From NCBI RefSeq assembly GCF_001676705.1, contig NZ_CP016170.1, forward strand, positions 868,001 through 932,000: 64,000 nt of DNA, given 5' to 3'. Of the stretch, positions 1-8,483 are shown piece by piece. The translations under genes and the position numbers were made by a program. Every line of letters begins with the position of its first letter. Position 1 is the first letter of the stretch. Below the pieces are notes generated by a model, which was not told the origin of the DNA, ran no database searches, and saw only the letters and a program-made list of their open reading frames with translations. Source of the DNA: Bordetella bronchialis (GTDB lineage Bacteria > Pseudomonadota > Gammaproteobacteria > Burkholderiales > Burkholderiaceae_B).

Positions 1-66
1 ATATGCCTGGCGATGCTGCAATCTGACGCCGAGGGACGCGACGTCCTCCTGCATCACCAGGTGTAA
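1..66 (+). other. Possible 3' end of a gene cut by the window edge
   Basis: Frame 1 is open from the first base for 21 codons with mostly G or C in third positions and stops at TAA 64-66; the tail reads ...DVLLHHQV. The same bases are also open on the minus strand, with an ATG at position 54, so the strand is not certain. No family can be recognised from so few residues. Bases 67-159 show no further feature apart from a weak GGAAGG ribosome site just before the next gene. Confidence 0.25.
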
Positions 67-159
67 TCCCCCGTCGGCCGACGGCGTGCGCGAGGCTGCC
101 GCCGCACGTGCGCGTGGGCCGTCGCGGCACCTCGCGCGCAGCCGGGAAGGCACGCATAC

Positions 160-750
160 ATGCGGTATGATCCCCGTGATTTCGCGATTCGCCTACACTC
201 GCCGATGACTTCAAAAGAAACACGAAAGCTGCTGGATCACTGGCGCGAGGCAGTTCCGGACGACCGCCTGGCCCACCTCATCAAGGACGCGACACGCGCG
301 CTGGTGCGTGGACTGCAGATGCGGCTGGCCGACTACGACGTTTCCTTCGGGCACTGGGCTTTCCTGCGCATCCTGTGGGAACAGGATGGGCAGACGCAGC
401 GCGAACTGAGCGAGCTCGCGGGCGTCATGGAGCCCACCACGTTCGCGGCAATCAAGGCCATGGAAACGCTGGGCTATGTCGAGCGCCGCCATTTGCCCGG
501 CAATAACAAGAACGTCCACGTCTTTCTTACCCGCAATGGCCGCGCCCTGAAGAAAAAGCTGGTGCCGCTGGCCGAAGAGGTCAACGCCATCGGTACCCGG
601 GGCCTGACCGACGCCGAAATCAAGGTGGCGCGCAAGGTGCTGCTGACCATCATCGCCAATATGGCCGACGACGAGACCTCGGTGGAAAACGCCGAGCGGC
701 GTGTGCCGTCCACGCGCGAGCTCTCGCGCCGTATCAACAAGGCCGCCTGA
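160..750 (+). CDS. MarR-family transcriptional regulator
   Basis: A 196-residue winged-helix regulator. The MarR domain covers about residues 40-165, with a recognisable helix-turn-helix (QTQRELSELAGVMEPTTFAA) and a charged wing (VERRHLPGNNKNVHVFL). The C-terminal 30 residues are extra, basic and probably flexible. The ATG at 160 is preceded by GGAAGG at a suitable distance; a second ATG at 205 has no ribosome site, so the longer form is preferred. MarR proteins usually bind small aromatic ligands and repress nearby genes. Its target is not clear, because the gene downstream (IclR) is convergent. Confidence 0.85.
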   Translation: MRYDPRDFAIRLHSPMTSKETRKLLDHWREAVPDDRLAHLIKDATRALVRGLQMRLADYDVSFGHWAFLRILWEQDGQTQRELSELAGVMEPTTFAAIKAMETLGYVERRHLPGNNKNVHVFLTRNGRALKKKLVPLAEEVNAIGTRGLTDAEIKVARKVLLTIIANMADDETSVENAERRVPSTRELSRRINKAA

Positions 751-771
751 CCGCGGCCGGCTGCCGCTCCC

Positions 772-789
772 TGCCCGGGCTCGCGGGCA
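772..789. terminator. Short hairpin between convergent marR and iclR
   Basis: TGCCCG (772-777) and CGGGCA (784-789) form a 6-bp stem with a 6-base loop between two convergent stop codons. There is no T-run, so it is only a weak terminator candidate. Confidence 0.3.
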
Positions 790-807
790 AGGCGTATCGC
801 GTGGCGT

Positions 808-1566
808 TCAGTCCTGGGCTTGTCCCAGGGCGGCCGACAAAACCCTGGCTTCTTCCAGCAGCAGCGCGCCGCAGGCCTTGACCCGTTCCGCCGTCATGCG
901 CACGCTGGGGCCGAATATGCAAAGGGATCCCATCACCATGTCCGCCCCGTTGAAGTAGGGCGCCGCCACCGCGACGGCCCCCTCTATCAGCTCGTGGCGG
1001 CTCATGGCGTAGCCCTGCTTGCGCACGCGTTCCAGTTCGGCCATGTACGCCGCGATATCCAGCCTGGTATCGGTGGCATACGCTTTCAGGTCTTTTTCCG
1101 TGAGGTCCATGCGGGCCAGGATGGTGCGTCCGCTGGCGCCCAGCACCAGTTTTTCCCGATAGCCCACGCCGCGGCGAAAGCTCAGGGGCTGCGCGCTCGC
1201 GAGCTCCGAGACGCAGACACGGTAGATGCCTTCCCGCACGAAAAGCGCCACGGTTTCGCCCGTGGCTTCCCACAGGCGCTGCAAGGACGGGTGGGCGAGA
1301 TCGGCAATGTTGTGGCTGGACGTCCAGACGTGCGCCAGCCGCGCCACCGAGGCGCCCAGGCGGAATTGCTGGGGATCGCCCGACGAGACCAGGAAGCCGT
1401 TGTGTTCCAGGGTGGCCAGCAACCGGTACAGGGTAGGGCGGCTCAGATCGACACGCTTGAGCAGTTCCGCGGCGGTCAGCCCGTCGTCGCCTGGCCGGAA
1501 GGCCAGCAGGATGTCCAGCGCTCGGTCCACCGCGCGGACCCCTTCCTGGCGCTTGTCGTTTTCCAT
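808..1566 (-). CDS. IclR-family transcriptional regulator of the adjacent oxygenase operon
   Basis: A 252-residue protein. The N-terminal winged helix (about 10-75, with LTAAELLKRVDLSRPTLYRLL) is followed by the IclR effector domain (GETVALFVREGIYRVCVSEL, then GASGRTILARM). The ATG at 1566 gives the usual family length; an upstream start at 1656 would add 30 residues unlike the family. It is divergent from the Rieske oxygenase gene at 1715, the typical arrangement for IclR regulators that sense an aromatic substrate. An inverted repeat at 1631-1679 lies between the two genes. The effector cannot be read from the sequence. Confidence 0.9.
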   Translation of the reverse strand: MENDKRQEGVRAVDRALDILLAFRPGDDGLTAAELLKRVDLSRPTLYRLLATLEHNGFLVSSGDPQQFRLGASVARLAHVWTSSHNIADLAHPSLQRLWEATGETVALFVREGIYRVCVSELASAQPLSFRRGVGYREKLVLGASGRTILARMDLTEKDLKAYATDTRLDIAAYMAELERVRKQGYAMSRHELIEGAVAVAAPYFNGADMVMGSLCIFGPSVRMTAERVKACGALLLEEARVLSAALGQAQD

Positions 1567-1630
1567 TCGTGCTCGATATCGCCTCTGTTTCGTTGTGCGG
1601 ATTGTATTCAAAACCCGCTTGACCCCCGCC

Positions 1631-1679
1631 GAATTCAGTCCGTACAATGGACTCAAGTATTACGGTACGGACAACATTC
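1631..1679. promoter_or_regulatory. Inverted repeat, likely IclR operator
   Basis: The arms GAATTCAGTCCGTAC (1631-1645) and GTACGGACAACATTC (1665-1679) are reverse complements at 12 of 15 positions, including a perfect 8-bp core (GTCCGTAC/GTACGGAC). They are 19 bases apart, in the 148-bp gap between the divergent iclR-type gene and the Rieske gene. This is the expected place for an operator controlling both directions. Function is inferred. Confidence 0.55.
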
Positions 1680-1714
1680 GAGACGCGCCTGGATCGGGCG
1701 GATGGAGGAAACGC

Positions 1715-3004
1715 ATGGAAAAGAACATGGCCGAAACCCTGGTAAGGACCGGGCCCGGCACGCCGATGGGCAACCTGCTGCGCCGCTATTGGGTTCCGGT
1801 GCTGCTGGCCAGCGAAATCGCCGAGCCCGATTGCCCGCCGGTGCGTGTGCAGATCATGGGAGAAAAACTGCTGGCATTCCGCGACACGGAAGGCAAGGCG
1901 GCCCTGATCGCCGAGTTCTGTTCGCATCGCGGCGTTTCCCTGTACTTCGGCCGCAACGAAGAAAACGGCATCCGCTGCGCCTACCACGGCCTGAAGTTCG
2001 ACCGTGACGGCAACTGCGTGGACGTGCCGTCCGCGCCGCAGGCATGCAAGCACATGGGCATCACGGCCTATCCCTGTGTGGAAATGGCCGGGATGGTATG
2101 GGCCTACATGGGCCCGAAAGACAAGAAGCCGGAGCTGCCGGACGTCGAGTGGTGCACCCTGCCGGCCGACCATGTCTTTGTGTCCAAGCGCCTGCAGGAG
2201 TGCAACTACCTGCAGGCGATGGAAGGCGGCATCGATACCAGCCACGTTTCCTACGTGCACCGCTACGAAGTCGACCAGGATCCGCTGCACCAGGGCACCA
2301 AGGCGCTGGACTACATCAAGGCGGACGGCAACGTCATCTTCGAGATCGAGAAAACCCCCTTCGGGCTGACGCTGTTCGGACGCCGCAACGGCGAGCCGGA
2401 CTCCTATTACTGGCGGGTAACCCAATGGCTGTTCCCATGGTTCACCTTGATCCCGCCATTCGGCGACCACGCCCTGGGCGGCCATGTCTGGGTTCCCATC
2501 GACGACCATAACTGCTGGGCCTGGAGCATCAACTTCCGGGTCGATCGCCCGCTGAACGAAGAAGAACTGCGCGACCTGAACGAAGGCAAGGGCGTGCACT
2601 GCGCCTATGAACCCGGCACCAACGTGCCGGGCGGAACGTTCCGGCCCAAGGCCAACAAGGACAACGACTACCTGATCGACCGCCAGGCGCAAAAGGAAAA
2701 GCGCGCGTATTCGGGCGTCTTCGGCTTCGCCATGCAGGACGCCTCGCTGCAGGAAAGCATGGGTCCCATCCAGGACCACGCCAACGAAAAACTCCTGCCC
2801 ACCGATCGGGCCATCGTCATGGCCAGGCGCATGCTTTTCGAAGCCGCCACCTCCCTGCGGCCGGAGACCGACCCGCCCGCCATCGGGGCCGATCAGCAGC
2901 GGGTGCGCGCGGCCGGCGTCCTGCTTCCGCGCGACCAGAAACCGCAGGAATGGGCGGTCGTGCATCTTGCAGACGCCAAGGACCAGAAGGTGTATTCCAT
3001 CTAG
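1715..3004 (+). CDS. Rieske non-heme iron oxygenase, phthalate 4,5-dioxygenase-like large subunit
   Basis: A 429-residue oxygenase of the phthalate 4,5-dioxygenase (Pht3) type. The N-terminal Rieske domain has the 2Fe-2S ligands C-x-H (CSHRG) and C-x2-H (CAYHG) about 17 residues apart. The catalytic domain carries the mononuclear iron motif D-x2-H-x4-H in GGIDTSHVSYVHR. The ATG at 1715 follows GGAGGA closely; the open frame extends further upstream but crosses the divergent promoter. It is the first gene of an operon with a Bug receptor, an SDR and a 2Fe-2S reductase. An aromatic carboxylic acid or related ring is the likely substrate. Ring dihydroxylation and O-demethylation both remain possible. 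Confidence 0.93.
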   Translation: MEKNMAETLVRTGPGTPMGNLLRRYWVPVLLASEIAEPDCPPVRVQIMGEKLLAFRDTEGKAALIAEFCSHRGVSLYFGRNEENGIRCAYHGLKFDRDGNCVDVPSAPQACKHMGITAYPCVEMAGMVWAYMGPKDKKPELPDVEWCTLPADHVFVSKRLQECNYLQAMEGGIDTSHVSYVHRYEVDQDPLHQGTKALDYIKADGNVIFEIEKTPFGLTLFGRRNGEPDSYYWRVTQWLFPWFTLIPPFGDHALGGHVWVPIDDHNCWAWSINFRVDRPLNEEELRDLNEGKGVHCAYEPGTNVPGGTFRPKANKDNDYLIDRQAQKEKRAYSGVFGFAMQDASLQESMGPIQDHANEKLLPTDRAIVMARRMLFEAATSLRPETDPPAIGADQQRVRAAGVLLPRDQKPQEWAVVHLADAKDQKVYSI

Positions 3005-3063
3005 CCGGCACGGAGCGGCCGGCGCGCGGATCATCCCCACGCCCCACCAAAGGAGACATACCC

Positions 3064-4038
3064 ATGATCAAGAACAAAGGGCGCGCGGCCCTGATCGCCG
3101 CCGCGCTGGCGGCATGCTGTACGTTCCCGGCCGCACAGGCCGAGCAATGGAATCCGGTCAAGCCCATACGCATCGTCGTGCCCATCGTGGGCAGCACCAA
3201 TGACGTGCTGGCGCGCCTGGTCGCCCCGGGACTGGGCGCGGCGCTGGGCCAGCCCGTCGTGGTCGAAAACAAGGGGGGCGGAGGCGGCCTGATCGGCACG
3301 ATGGATGTAGTCAAGTCCGCTCCGGACGGATATACCTTGCTGGTGGGCTACAACGGGCCCATTTCCATCAATCCGACGCTGCTTCCGCAGACGCCCTACG
3401 ATCCGGTCAAGGACCTGGCGCCCATCACCTTGGCGGTGAAAGCCTCGCAATACCTGGTCGTCAATCCCAAGGTTCCCGTCAAGACCCTTGGGGAGTTCGT
3501 CGACTACGCCAAAACCCATCGCATGAGCTATGCGTCCGTGTCCGTCGGCAGCTCTTCGCACCTGACCATGGAGATGCTGAAACAGGCGGCGCATATCGAC
3601 GTTACCCACGTGCCTTATCGCGGCGCGGGTCCGGCCGTCGTGGACCTGATCGGCGGACAGGTCGACGCCGCCTTCCTGGTCCCCGGCAACATACAGGACT
3701 ACGCCAAGGACGGAAGGGCGCGGCTGATCGCATCGTCGGGACTGAAGCGCTTTCCGTCCACGCCGGACGTGCCCACCGTCGCGGAAAGCGGCTACCCGGG
3801 GTTCAACGCCACGTCATGGATAGGATTCCTGGCGCCGGCCGGCACGCCCAAGCCGGTGATGGATCGCCTGAATGCGGAAATGGTGCGCATCCTGAAGTCC
3901 CCCAAGGTGCGCAAGCAACTGGAGGACATGGAGTTCGAAGTGGTCGCCAGCAGTCCGCGGGAGTTCTCCGACTGGATCAAGGAAGACACCGAGCGCTGGG
4001 CCAAGGTCATCAAGGCCGCCGACATCAAAGCCAATTGA
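3064..4038 (+). CDS. Bug/TctC-type tripartite tricarboxylate receptor (periplasmic binding protein)
   Basis: A 324-residue binding protein with a signal peptide (KNKGR then a hydrophobic Ala-rich stretch ending AAQA). Bug-family features follow: KPIRIVVPIVGSTNDVLAR, GQPVVVENKGGGGG, SAPDGYTLL and HVPYRGAGPAVVDLIGGQVD. The ATG at 3064 has AAAGGAGA upstream. It sits 59 bp after the oxygenase gene in the same operon. That suggests it captures or senses the operon's substrate, or serves an unlinked TctAB carrier, since no membrane subunits lie nearby. Such orphan receptors are abundant in Bordetella and relatives. Confidence 0.92.
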   Translation: MIKNKGRAALIAAALAACCTFPAAQAEQWNPVKPIRIVVPIVGSTNDVLARLVAPGLGAALGQPVVVENKGGGGGLIGTMDVVKSAPDGYTLLVGYNGPISINPTLLPQTPYDPVKDLAPITLAVKASQYLVVNPKVPVKTLGEFVDYAKTHRMSYASVSVGSSSHLTMEMLKQAAHIDVTHVPYRGAGPAVVDLIGGQVDAAFLVPGNIQDYAKDGRARLIASSGLKRFPSTPDVPTVAESGYPGFNATSWIGFLAPAGTPKPVMDRLNAEMVRILKSPKVRKQLEDMEFEVVASSPREFSDWIKEDTERWAKVIKAADIKAN

Positions 4039-4102
4039 CTCAATCGCTGGCCATGGCGGTCGCCGCGTATCGCGGCGGCGGCGTGGCCGACAGGAATCCC
4101 TT

Positions 4103-4885
4103 ATGCAAGGAAAACCCAGGCTATCGAACAAATCCGCCCTGATCACGGGCGGCGGCGGGGGCATAGGCGCGGCAGTCGCGGCATTGTTCTGCGCCGAGGG
4201 CGCGGCGGTCATGCTGGTGGACGCCAGCGAACCGGCGCTGTCCCGCACGGCGGAACGGATCGCGCGGGAGCAGCCCGCCGCCCGGCTGGCCACTTTCGTG
4301 GCGGACGTATCGGATCCGGGGCGCGCGGTGCAGGCCGTGGAGGCGGCAACGCGGGCGCATGGCGGGCTGGACATCCTGGTCAACAACGCCGCCATGCGCA
4401 ACTATTCGGCCTTGGCCGACGTCACCCCGGAAGAATGGCAGGCCGTGGTGGCGGTCAACCTGATCGGTACGTCGAACTATTGCAAGGCGGCGCTGCCGGC
4501 CCTGCGCCGCGCCGGCAAGGGGGCCGTCGTCAATGTGTCGTCCTGCTATGCGGAGACCGGCCGCAAGGGCATGGCGCTGTATGACGCAACCAAGGCGGGC
4601 ATCCTGGCCATGACGCGCACGCTGGCCTTCGAGGAAACCCGGCATGGAATACGGGCCAACGCCGTGTGTCCCGGCTCGACGCTGACGGATTTCCACGTCG
4701 GCCGGGCCGAGGCGGCCGGCAAGAGCGTGGCGCAGTTGAAGACCCAGCGCCAGGACACATCCCTGCTGGGCCGGTGGGCCGATCCCGCCGAGATCGCCTG
4801 GCCCATCCTGTGGCTGGCCAGCGACGAGGCTTCCTACATCACGGGCACGACGCTGATGGTGGACGGCGGCCTGTCCGCCATGTAG
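4103..4885 (+). CDS. Short-chain dehydrogenase/reductase, possible cis-dihydrodiol dehydrogenase
   Basis: A 260-residue classical SDR. It has the NAD(P) site TGGGGGIGAA near residue 13, NNAA near 93, the catalytic Ser in VNVSSCY, the Y-x3-K in YDATKAG, and PG after the active site. The C-terminus ends in TGTTLMVDGG, as in many SDRs. It lies between the Bug receptor and the electron-transfer reductase of the oxygenase operon. Oxidation of the dihydrodiol made by the Rieske enzyme is therefore the natural guess, but the fold alone does not prove the substrate. Confidence 0.88.
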   Translation: MQGKPRLSNKSALITGGGGGIGAAVAALFCAEGAAVMLVDASEPALSRTAERIAREQPAARLATFVADVSDPGRAVQAVEAATRAHGGLDILVNNAAMRNYSALADVTPEEWQAVVAVNLIGTSNYCKAALPALRRAGKGAVVNVSSCYAETGRKGMALYDATKAGILAMTRTLAFEETRHGIRANAVCPGSTLTDFHVGRAEAAGKSVAQLKTQRQDTSLLGRWADPAEIAWPILWLASDEASYITGTTLMVDGGLSAM

Positions 4886-4899
4886 CAAGAGGTAGCGGT

Positions 4900-5862
4900 A
4901 TGAGCATGAATAGCCTGACCGTGCGGGTGGCCCGCAAGCAGCTGGAAGCCGACGATATCCGCAGCTTCGAACTGGTGGATCCGCAAGGCGGCGAGCTGCC
5001 GCCGTTCGCGGCGGGCGCGCACATCGACGTCCATTTGCCCGACGGCATGACCCGGCAGTACTCCTTGTGCAATGACCAGGCGGAACGCCACCGCTATCGC
5101 ATCGCGGTGCTGCGCGAGGCGGAGTCGCGCGGCGGCTCCCACGCCATGCACGACCAGGTGCGGGAGGGCGACCTGCTGCGCATCGGCGCGCCGCGCAATC
5201 TGTTCGCGCTGGAAGAAAGCGCCACGCGCCACCTGCTGCTGGCCGGCGGTATCGGCGTGACGCCGCTATTGTCCATGGCGCAGCGGCTGGCTGCGATCGG
5301 CGCGGACTTCGCGCTGCACTATTGCACGCGCAGCGTCGCGCGCACGGCGTTTCGCCAGGAGCTGATGGCGTCCGCCTATGCCGGCCGTGTTCACTTCCAC
5401 CTGGACGCCGGCGCCGCCGAACAAAGGCTGGACCTGGACGCCGTGTGTAGGCCGGCGTCGGGTACGCACCTGTATGTGTGCGGCCCCAAAGGCTTCATGG
5501 ATGCGGTCCTGGGCGCCGCGCGCGAGCGCGGGTGGCCCCAGGAGCGCCTGCATTACGAGTTCTTCACGGCCGGACAGACGCCCGTGCGCGACGACGGCGG
5601 CTTTGCCGTGAAGCTGGCCCGCACCGGCCGGCTTGTCGAAGTCCCGGCGGATCGCTCGGTGGTCCACGCCCTGTACGACGCCGGTGTGGAAATACCCGTC
5701 GCCTGCGAGCAAGGCATCTGCGGCACATGCGTGACGCGCGTGCTGGAGGGCGAGCCCGACCACCGCGACCTGTTCCTGACGCCCGAGGAGCACGCCAGGA
5801 ACGACCAGTTCACCCCTTGCTGTTCGCGGGCGAGGACGCCGTTGCTGGTGCTGGATCTGTAG
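4900..5862 (+). CDS. Phthalate-dioxygenase-reductase / VanB-type oxidoreductase
   Basis: A 320-residue electron-transfer protein that should feed the Rieske oxygenase. The domain order is an FMN-binding barrel (RQYSLCND near residue 50), an NAD-binding domain (LLAGGIGVTPLLSMAQRL near 112; YVCGPKGFMD), and a C-terminal plant-type 2Fe-2S ferredoxin with C-x4-C-x2-C (CEQGICGTC) and a last Cys in TPCCS. The ATG at 4900 lies 14 bp after the SDR stop, with AAGAGGT upstream. The length and C-terminal ferredoxin match the PDR/VanB class. Its 3' end overlaps the convergent pcaDC gene by 53 bp. Confidence 0.93.
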   Translation: MSMNSLTVRVARKQLEADDIRSFELVDPQGGELPPFAAGAHIDVHLPDGMTRQYSLCNDQAERHRYRIAVLREAESRGGSHAMHDQVREGDLLRIGAPRNLFALEESATRHLLLAGGIGVTPLLSMAQRLAAIGADFALHYCTRSVARTAFRQELMASAYAGRVHFHLDAGAAEQRLDLDAVCRPASGTHLYVCGPKGFMDAVLGAARERGWPQERLHYEFFTAGQTPVRDDGGFAVKLARTGRLVEVPADRSVVHALYDAGVEIPVACEQGICGTCVTRVLEGEPDHRDLFLTPEEHARNDQFTPCCSRARTPLLVLDL

Positions 5863-7036
5863 CCGCGGCGGCGTCTTCCCGCACGGCCTTGAGCACTTTG
5901 CCGGCGATGGCGAAGCCCGTATTGGCGGCGGGCACGCCCGCATAGACGCTGACCATGAACAGGCTTTCCTCGATGATGCGGGGCTCCACGCCGGCGCGCA
6001 GCGCCGCGCCCACGTGGAGTTCGTATTCTTCCCAGCGGCCCAGGGCGGCGGTCATGGCGATGACCACGATGCGCCGCGTCACGTCGTCGATGCGGCTGGA
6101 AGTCCAGATCCTGCCCCACGCGAGCTGCGTGATCATTTCCTGGAATGCGGTGTTGAACTCGGTGCGCGCGGCCAGCCGTTCGTCGACATAGGCGCGGCCC
6201 AGGATCTCGCGGCGCCGTTCCAGCCCCAGCGCGTAGCGCGCGCTCTCCGCCAGGTCTTCCCGGGGCAGCAGGAAATCCAGGACGGCATCGCCCCATTGCA
6301 CCGGCAGTTCGATCATCGGGATGTGGGCGCCCGGCAGGGCGGACACGGTAGCGCCGGGAATGGCGGCCGCGATTTCAGTCCCCCGGACCGGCGGGGTGGA
6401 TGCATCCTGGGCTCCGGTCAGCACCAGGGTCGGGACGCCGATGGCGGGCAGGCCCCCGGCGATGTCCATGTCGCGGATGGCCGCGCAACAGCCTGCATAG
6501 CCATGCGGTTCGAGCGAGAGCAAGGTTTCCCTTACCCGCTCCACGCGCGGGTCGCCCAGCGCCAGGAAGCCGGGCGTGAAGAAACGGCCCAGGGCGGCAT
6601 CGGCGATGGACGCCATGCCGCCGCGCATGACGTCGGCGATGCGGCCCTCCCAAACGCCTTGCGGAAACCGCACCGCGGTGTTGGACAGGACCAGTTTGCG
6701 AAGGCGATGGTCCGGGCGCTGTGCGTAGGCCATACCCACCATGCCGCCCAGCGAGACGCCGCAGTAGTGGAATCCGTCCAGGCCGGCGGCCTGGACGACA
6801 GCGGCGAGGTCGCCGGCCAGCTGCGCCATCGTGTAGTCGCCGTCCGGCGCGTCTGAGGCGCCGTGGCCGCGCATATCGAAGCGGATCACGCGGAAATGCC
6901 GCATCAGGCGCGGCAGGATGGGGTCCCACAACGTAAAGTCCGTTCCCAGCGAATTGCCGAGCACCAGGGCGGGCAGGGAGCGGGAACCATCGCCGCGCCA
7001 ATAGATGCGCGTGGTGCCGTTCAGGGCAAAGGGCAT
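5810..7036 (-). CDS. pcaDC: Bifunctional 3-oxoadipate enol-lactonase / 4-carboxymuconolactone decarboxylase
   Basis: A 408-residue fusion performing two consecutive steps of the protocatechuate branch. Residues 1-260 are an alpha/beta hydrolase (enol-lactonase, PcaD) with the nucleophile elbow GVSLGG, RGHGASD and a late catalytic His in PGAHIPM. Residues 270-390 are the decarboxylase (PcaC) with RREILGRAYVD, AWGRIW and GRWEEYELHV. The C-terminal 20 residues are Ala/Ser-rich. It is the last gene of the minus-strand pca operon, 18 bp after pcaB. Its 3' end runs 53 bp into the convergent reductase gene. Such fusions are known in Burkholderiales and, as PcaL, in actinobacteria. Confidence 0.95.
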   Translation of the reverse strand: MPFALNGTTRIYWRGDGSRSLPALVLGNSLGTDFTLWDPILPRLMRHFRVIRFDMRGHGASDAPDGDYTMAQLAGDLAAVVQAAGLDGFHYCGVSLGGMVGMAYAQRPDHRLRKLVLSNTAVRFPQGVWEGRIADVMRGGMASIADAALGRFFTPGFLALGDPRVERVRETLLSLEPHGYAGCCAAIRDMDIAGGLPAIGVPTLVLTGAQDASTPPVRGTEIAAAIPGATVSALPGAHIPMIELPVQWGDAVLDFLLPREDLAESARYALGLERRREILGRAYVDERLAARTEFNTAFQEMITQLAWGRIWTSSRIDDVTRRIVVIAMTAALGRWEEYELHVGAALRAGVEPRIIEESLFMVSVYAGVPAANTGFAIAGKVLKAVREDAAAATDPAPATASSPANSKG

Positions 7037-7054
7037 GGTGTTCCTTTGGAAGAC

Positions 7055-8446
7055 TCAGGGAAGGGAATCATCGGCGCCCAGGGTGTGCGCGCGCAAGTCC
7101 GCGCGGCGGACGCTCCACTGCGCCAGCACGGCGGCGCACTGCGTATCGGCGGCATCCAGGCAGCGTTCCACGCTGCAGGCCTGGGCGATCCGCGCCGCGG
7201 AAATCCGGCCGTTTACTTCGGGATGACGCAGCACCAGTTCGTCCAGATCGACACCGGTCTCCAGTGCCTGCCGGCACAGGGCATCGACGATGCGCCGGCC
7301 GGTGTCGGCCCCCAGCTCGCGGCCCAGCAGCATGCCCAGGCTCTCCGAGTGGATGACGCCGTGCTGCCGTGCCAGGTTCGCGCGCATCGCGGCCGGACTG
7401 ACCCGCAGTCCGCGCAGGGTTTCCACCGCCATGGACAGGGAATTGTCCAGCAGCATGAACAAGTCGGCCAGCAGGGGCAGCGCGTTGGGCCAACTGCCCA
7501 GTCCCCGCTCCTGTTCGGCGTTCATGTCCGAGACCAGGGCCAGGGCCAGGGGCGGCGCCCGCAGGGCGGCGTCGATCATATGCATGCTGGCCATGGGATT
7601 GCGCTTATGCGGCATGGCGGAAGATCCGCCACGGCCGGCGCCCTCCGGTTCGAAGGCCTCTCCGACTTCGCTTTGCATCAGCAGCGAAATGTCGCGCCCT
7701 ATCTTGCCCAGCATGGCGCAGCAGAGCGCCAGCTCGTTGCCCAGGCGGGCCAGCCGGTCCCGGGCGCTTTGCCATGCGATGGCGGTGGCGCGCAGGCCCA
7801 GCATGGCGGCCACGCCGGCGGCCAGGTCCTGGCCCTGCGGGCCCAGGGCCGAGCAGGCGCCGTTCGACCCGCCGAACTGGATGACGCGGGATGCCTCGCC
7901 GGCATCCCGCAAGGCGGCGGCGCAGCGTGCCAGCGCATCGAGCCAGCCCGCGGCCTTCCAGCCGAACGAGACCGGCGCGGCCGGCTGCATCAGGGTGCGC
8001 GCCAGCATTGGGGTGCGGCGGTGCGCCGCGGCCAGGGCTGCCAGGGCGTCGCCCAGGTCCAGCAGCTGGGCATGGACCAGGCGCAAGGCCGCGCGGGTCT
8101 GCAGGGCCAGGGCCGTCTCGCACACGTCCTGGCTGGTGGAGCCGTAATGCACGCAGGCCGCATGCGCCGGCGCCAGGCGGGCGACTTCCTGCTTCAGCGC
8201 CTTGATGAAGGGTATGGCGGCCGTGCCGGCCTTGCGCGCCTCGGCGGAAATGGCGGCCCAGTCGAAGGCTTGCGGGCGCGCGCAAACCGCCTGGATGCTC
8301 TCCGCCGCCGCGGGCGGAATCATGCCGAGGCCCGCCTGCGTGTGCGCCAGCGCCGCCTCGAAGCGCAGCATGGCGGCGTATACCGATGCGTCGGTCCACA
8401 GGGCGCGCATGGCGTCCGTGGAGAACATGGCGCGTATCGATAACAT
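7055..8446 (-). CDS. pcaB: 3-carboxy-cis,cis-muconate cycloisomerase
   Basis: A 463-residue member of the fumarase/argininosuccinate lyase superfamily. It converts 3-carboxymuconate to 4-carboxymuconolactone after ring cleavage by PcaGH. The family signature GGSSAMPHKRNPMAS is present near the middle, with STSQD earlier. The ATG at 8446 (MLSIRAMFSTDAMRALW) is chosen because this is where homology-like sequence begins; the open frame continues further upstream through the pcaG coding end. The gene lies 37 bp after pcaG and 18 bp before pcaDC, so it is clearly in the same transcript. Confidence 0.95.
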   Translation of the reverse strand: MLSIRAMFSTDAMRALWTDASVYAAMLRFEAALAHTQAGLGMIPPAAAESIQAVCARPQAFDWAAISAEARKAGTAAIPFIKALKQEVARLAPAHAACVHYGSTSQDVCETALALQTRAALRLVHAQLLDLGDALAALAAAHRRTPMLARTLMQPAAPVSFGWKAAGWLDALARCAAALRDAGEASRVIQFGGSNGACSALGPQGQDLAAGVAAMLGLRATAIAWQSARDRLARLGNELALCCAMLGKIGRDISLLMQSEVGEAFEPEGAGRGGSSAMPHKRNPMASMHMIDAALRAPPLALALVSDMNAEQERGLGSWPNALPLLADLFMLLDNSLSMAVETLRGLRVSPAAMRANLARQHGVIHSESLGMLLGRELGADTGRRIVDALCRQALETGVDLDELVLRHPEVNGRISAARIAQACSVERCLDAADTQCAAVLAQWSVRRADLRAHTLGADDSLP

Positions 8447-8483
8447 CGGTTGCGGCTCCGGTTGCGCGCGCAAGGCGCGGACG

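Noticed and set aside
734-3040. A 768-codon minus-strand frame across the IclR and Rieske genes
   Set aside because: It lies antisense to the Rieske gene and out of frame with iclR; no family features, no ribosome site.
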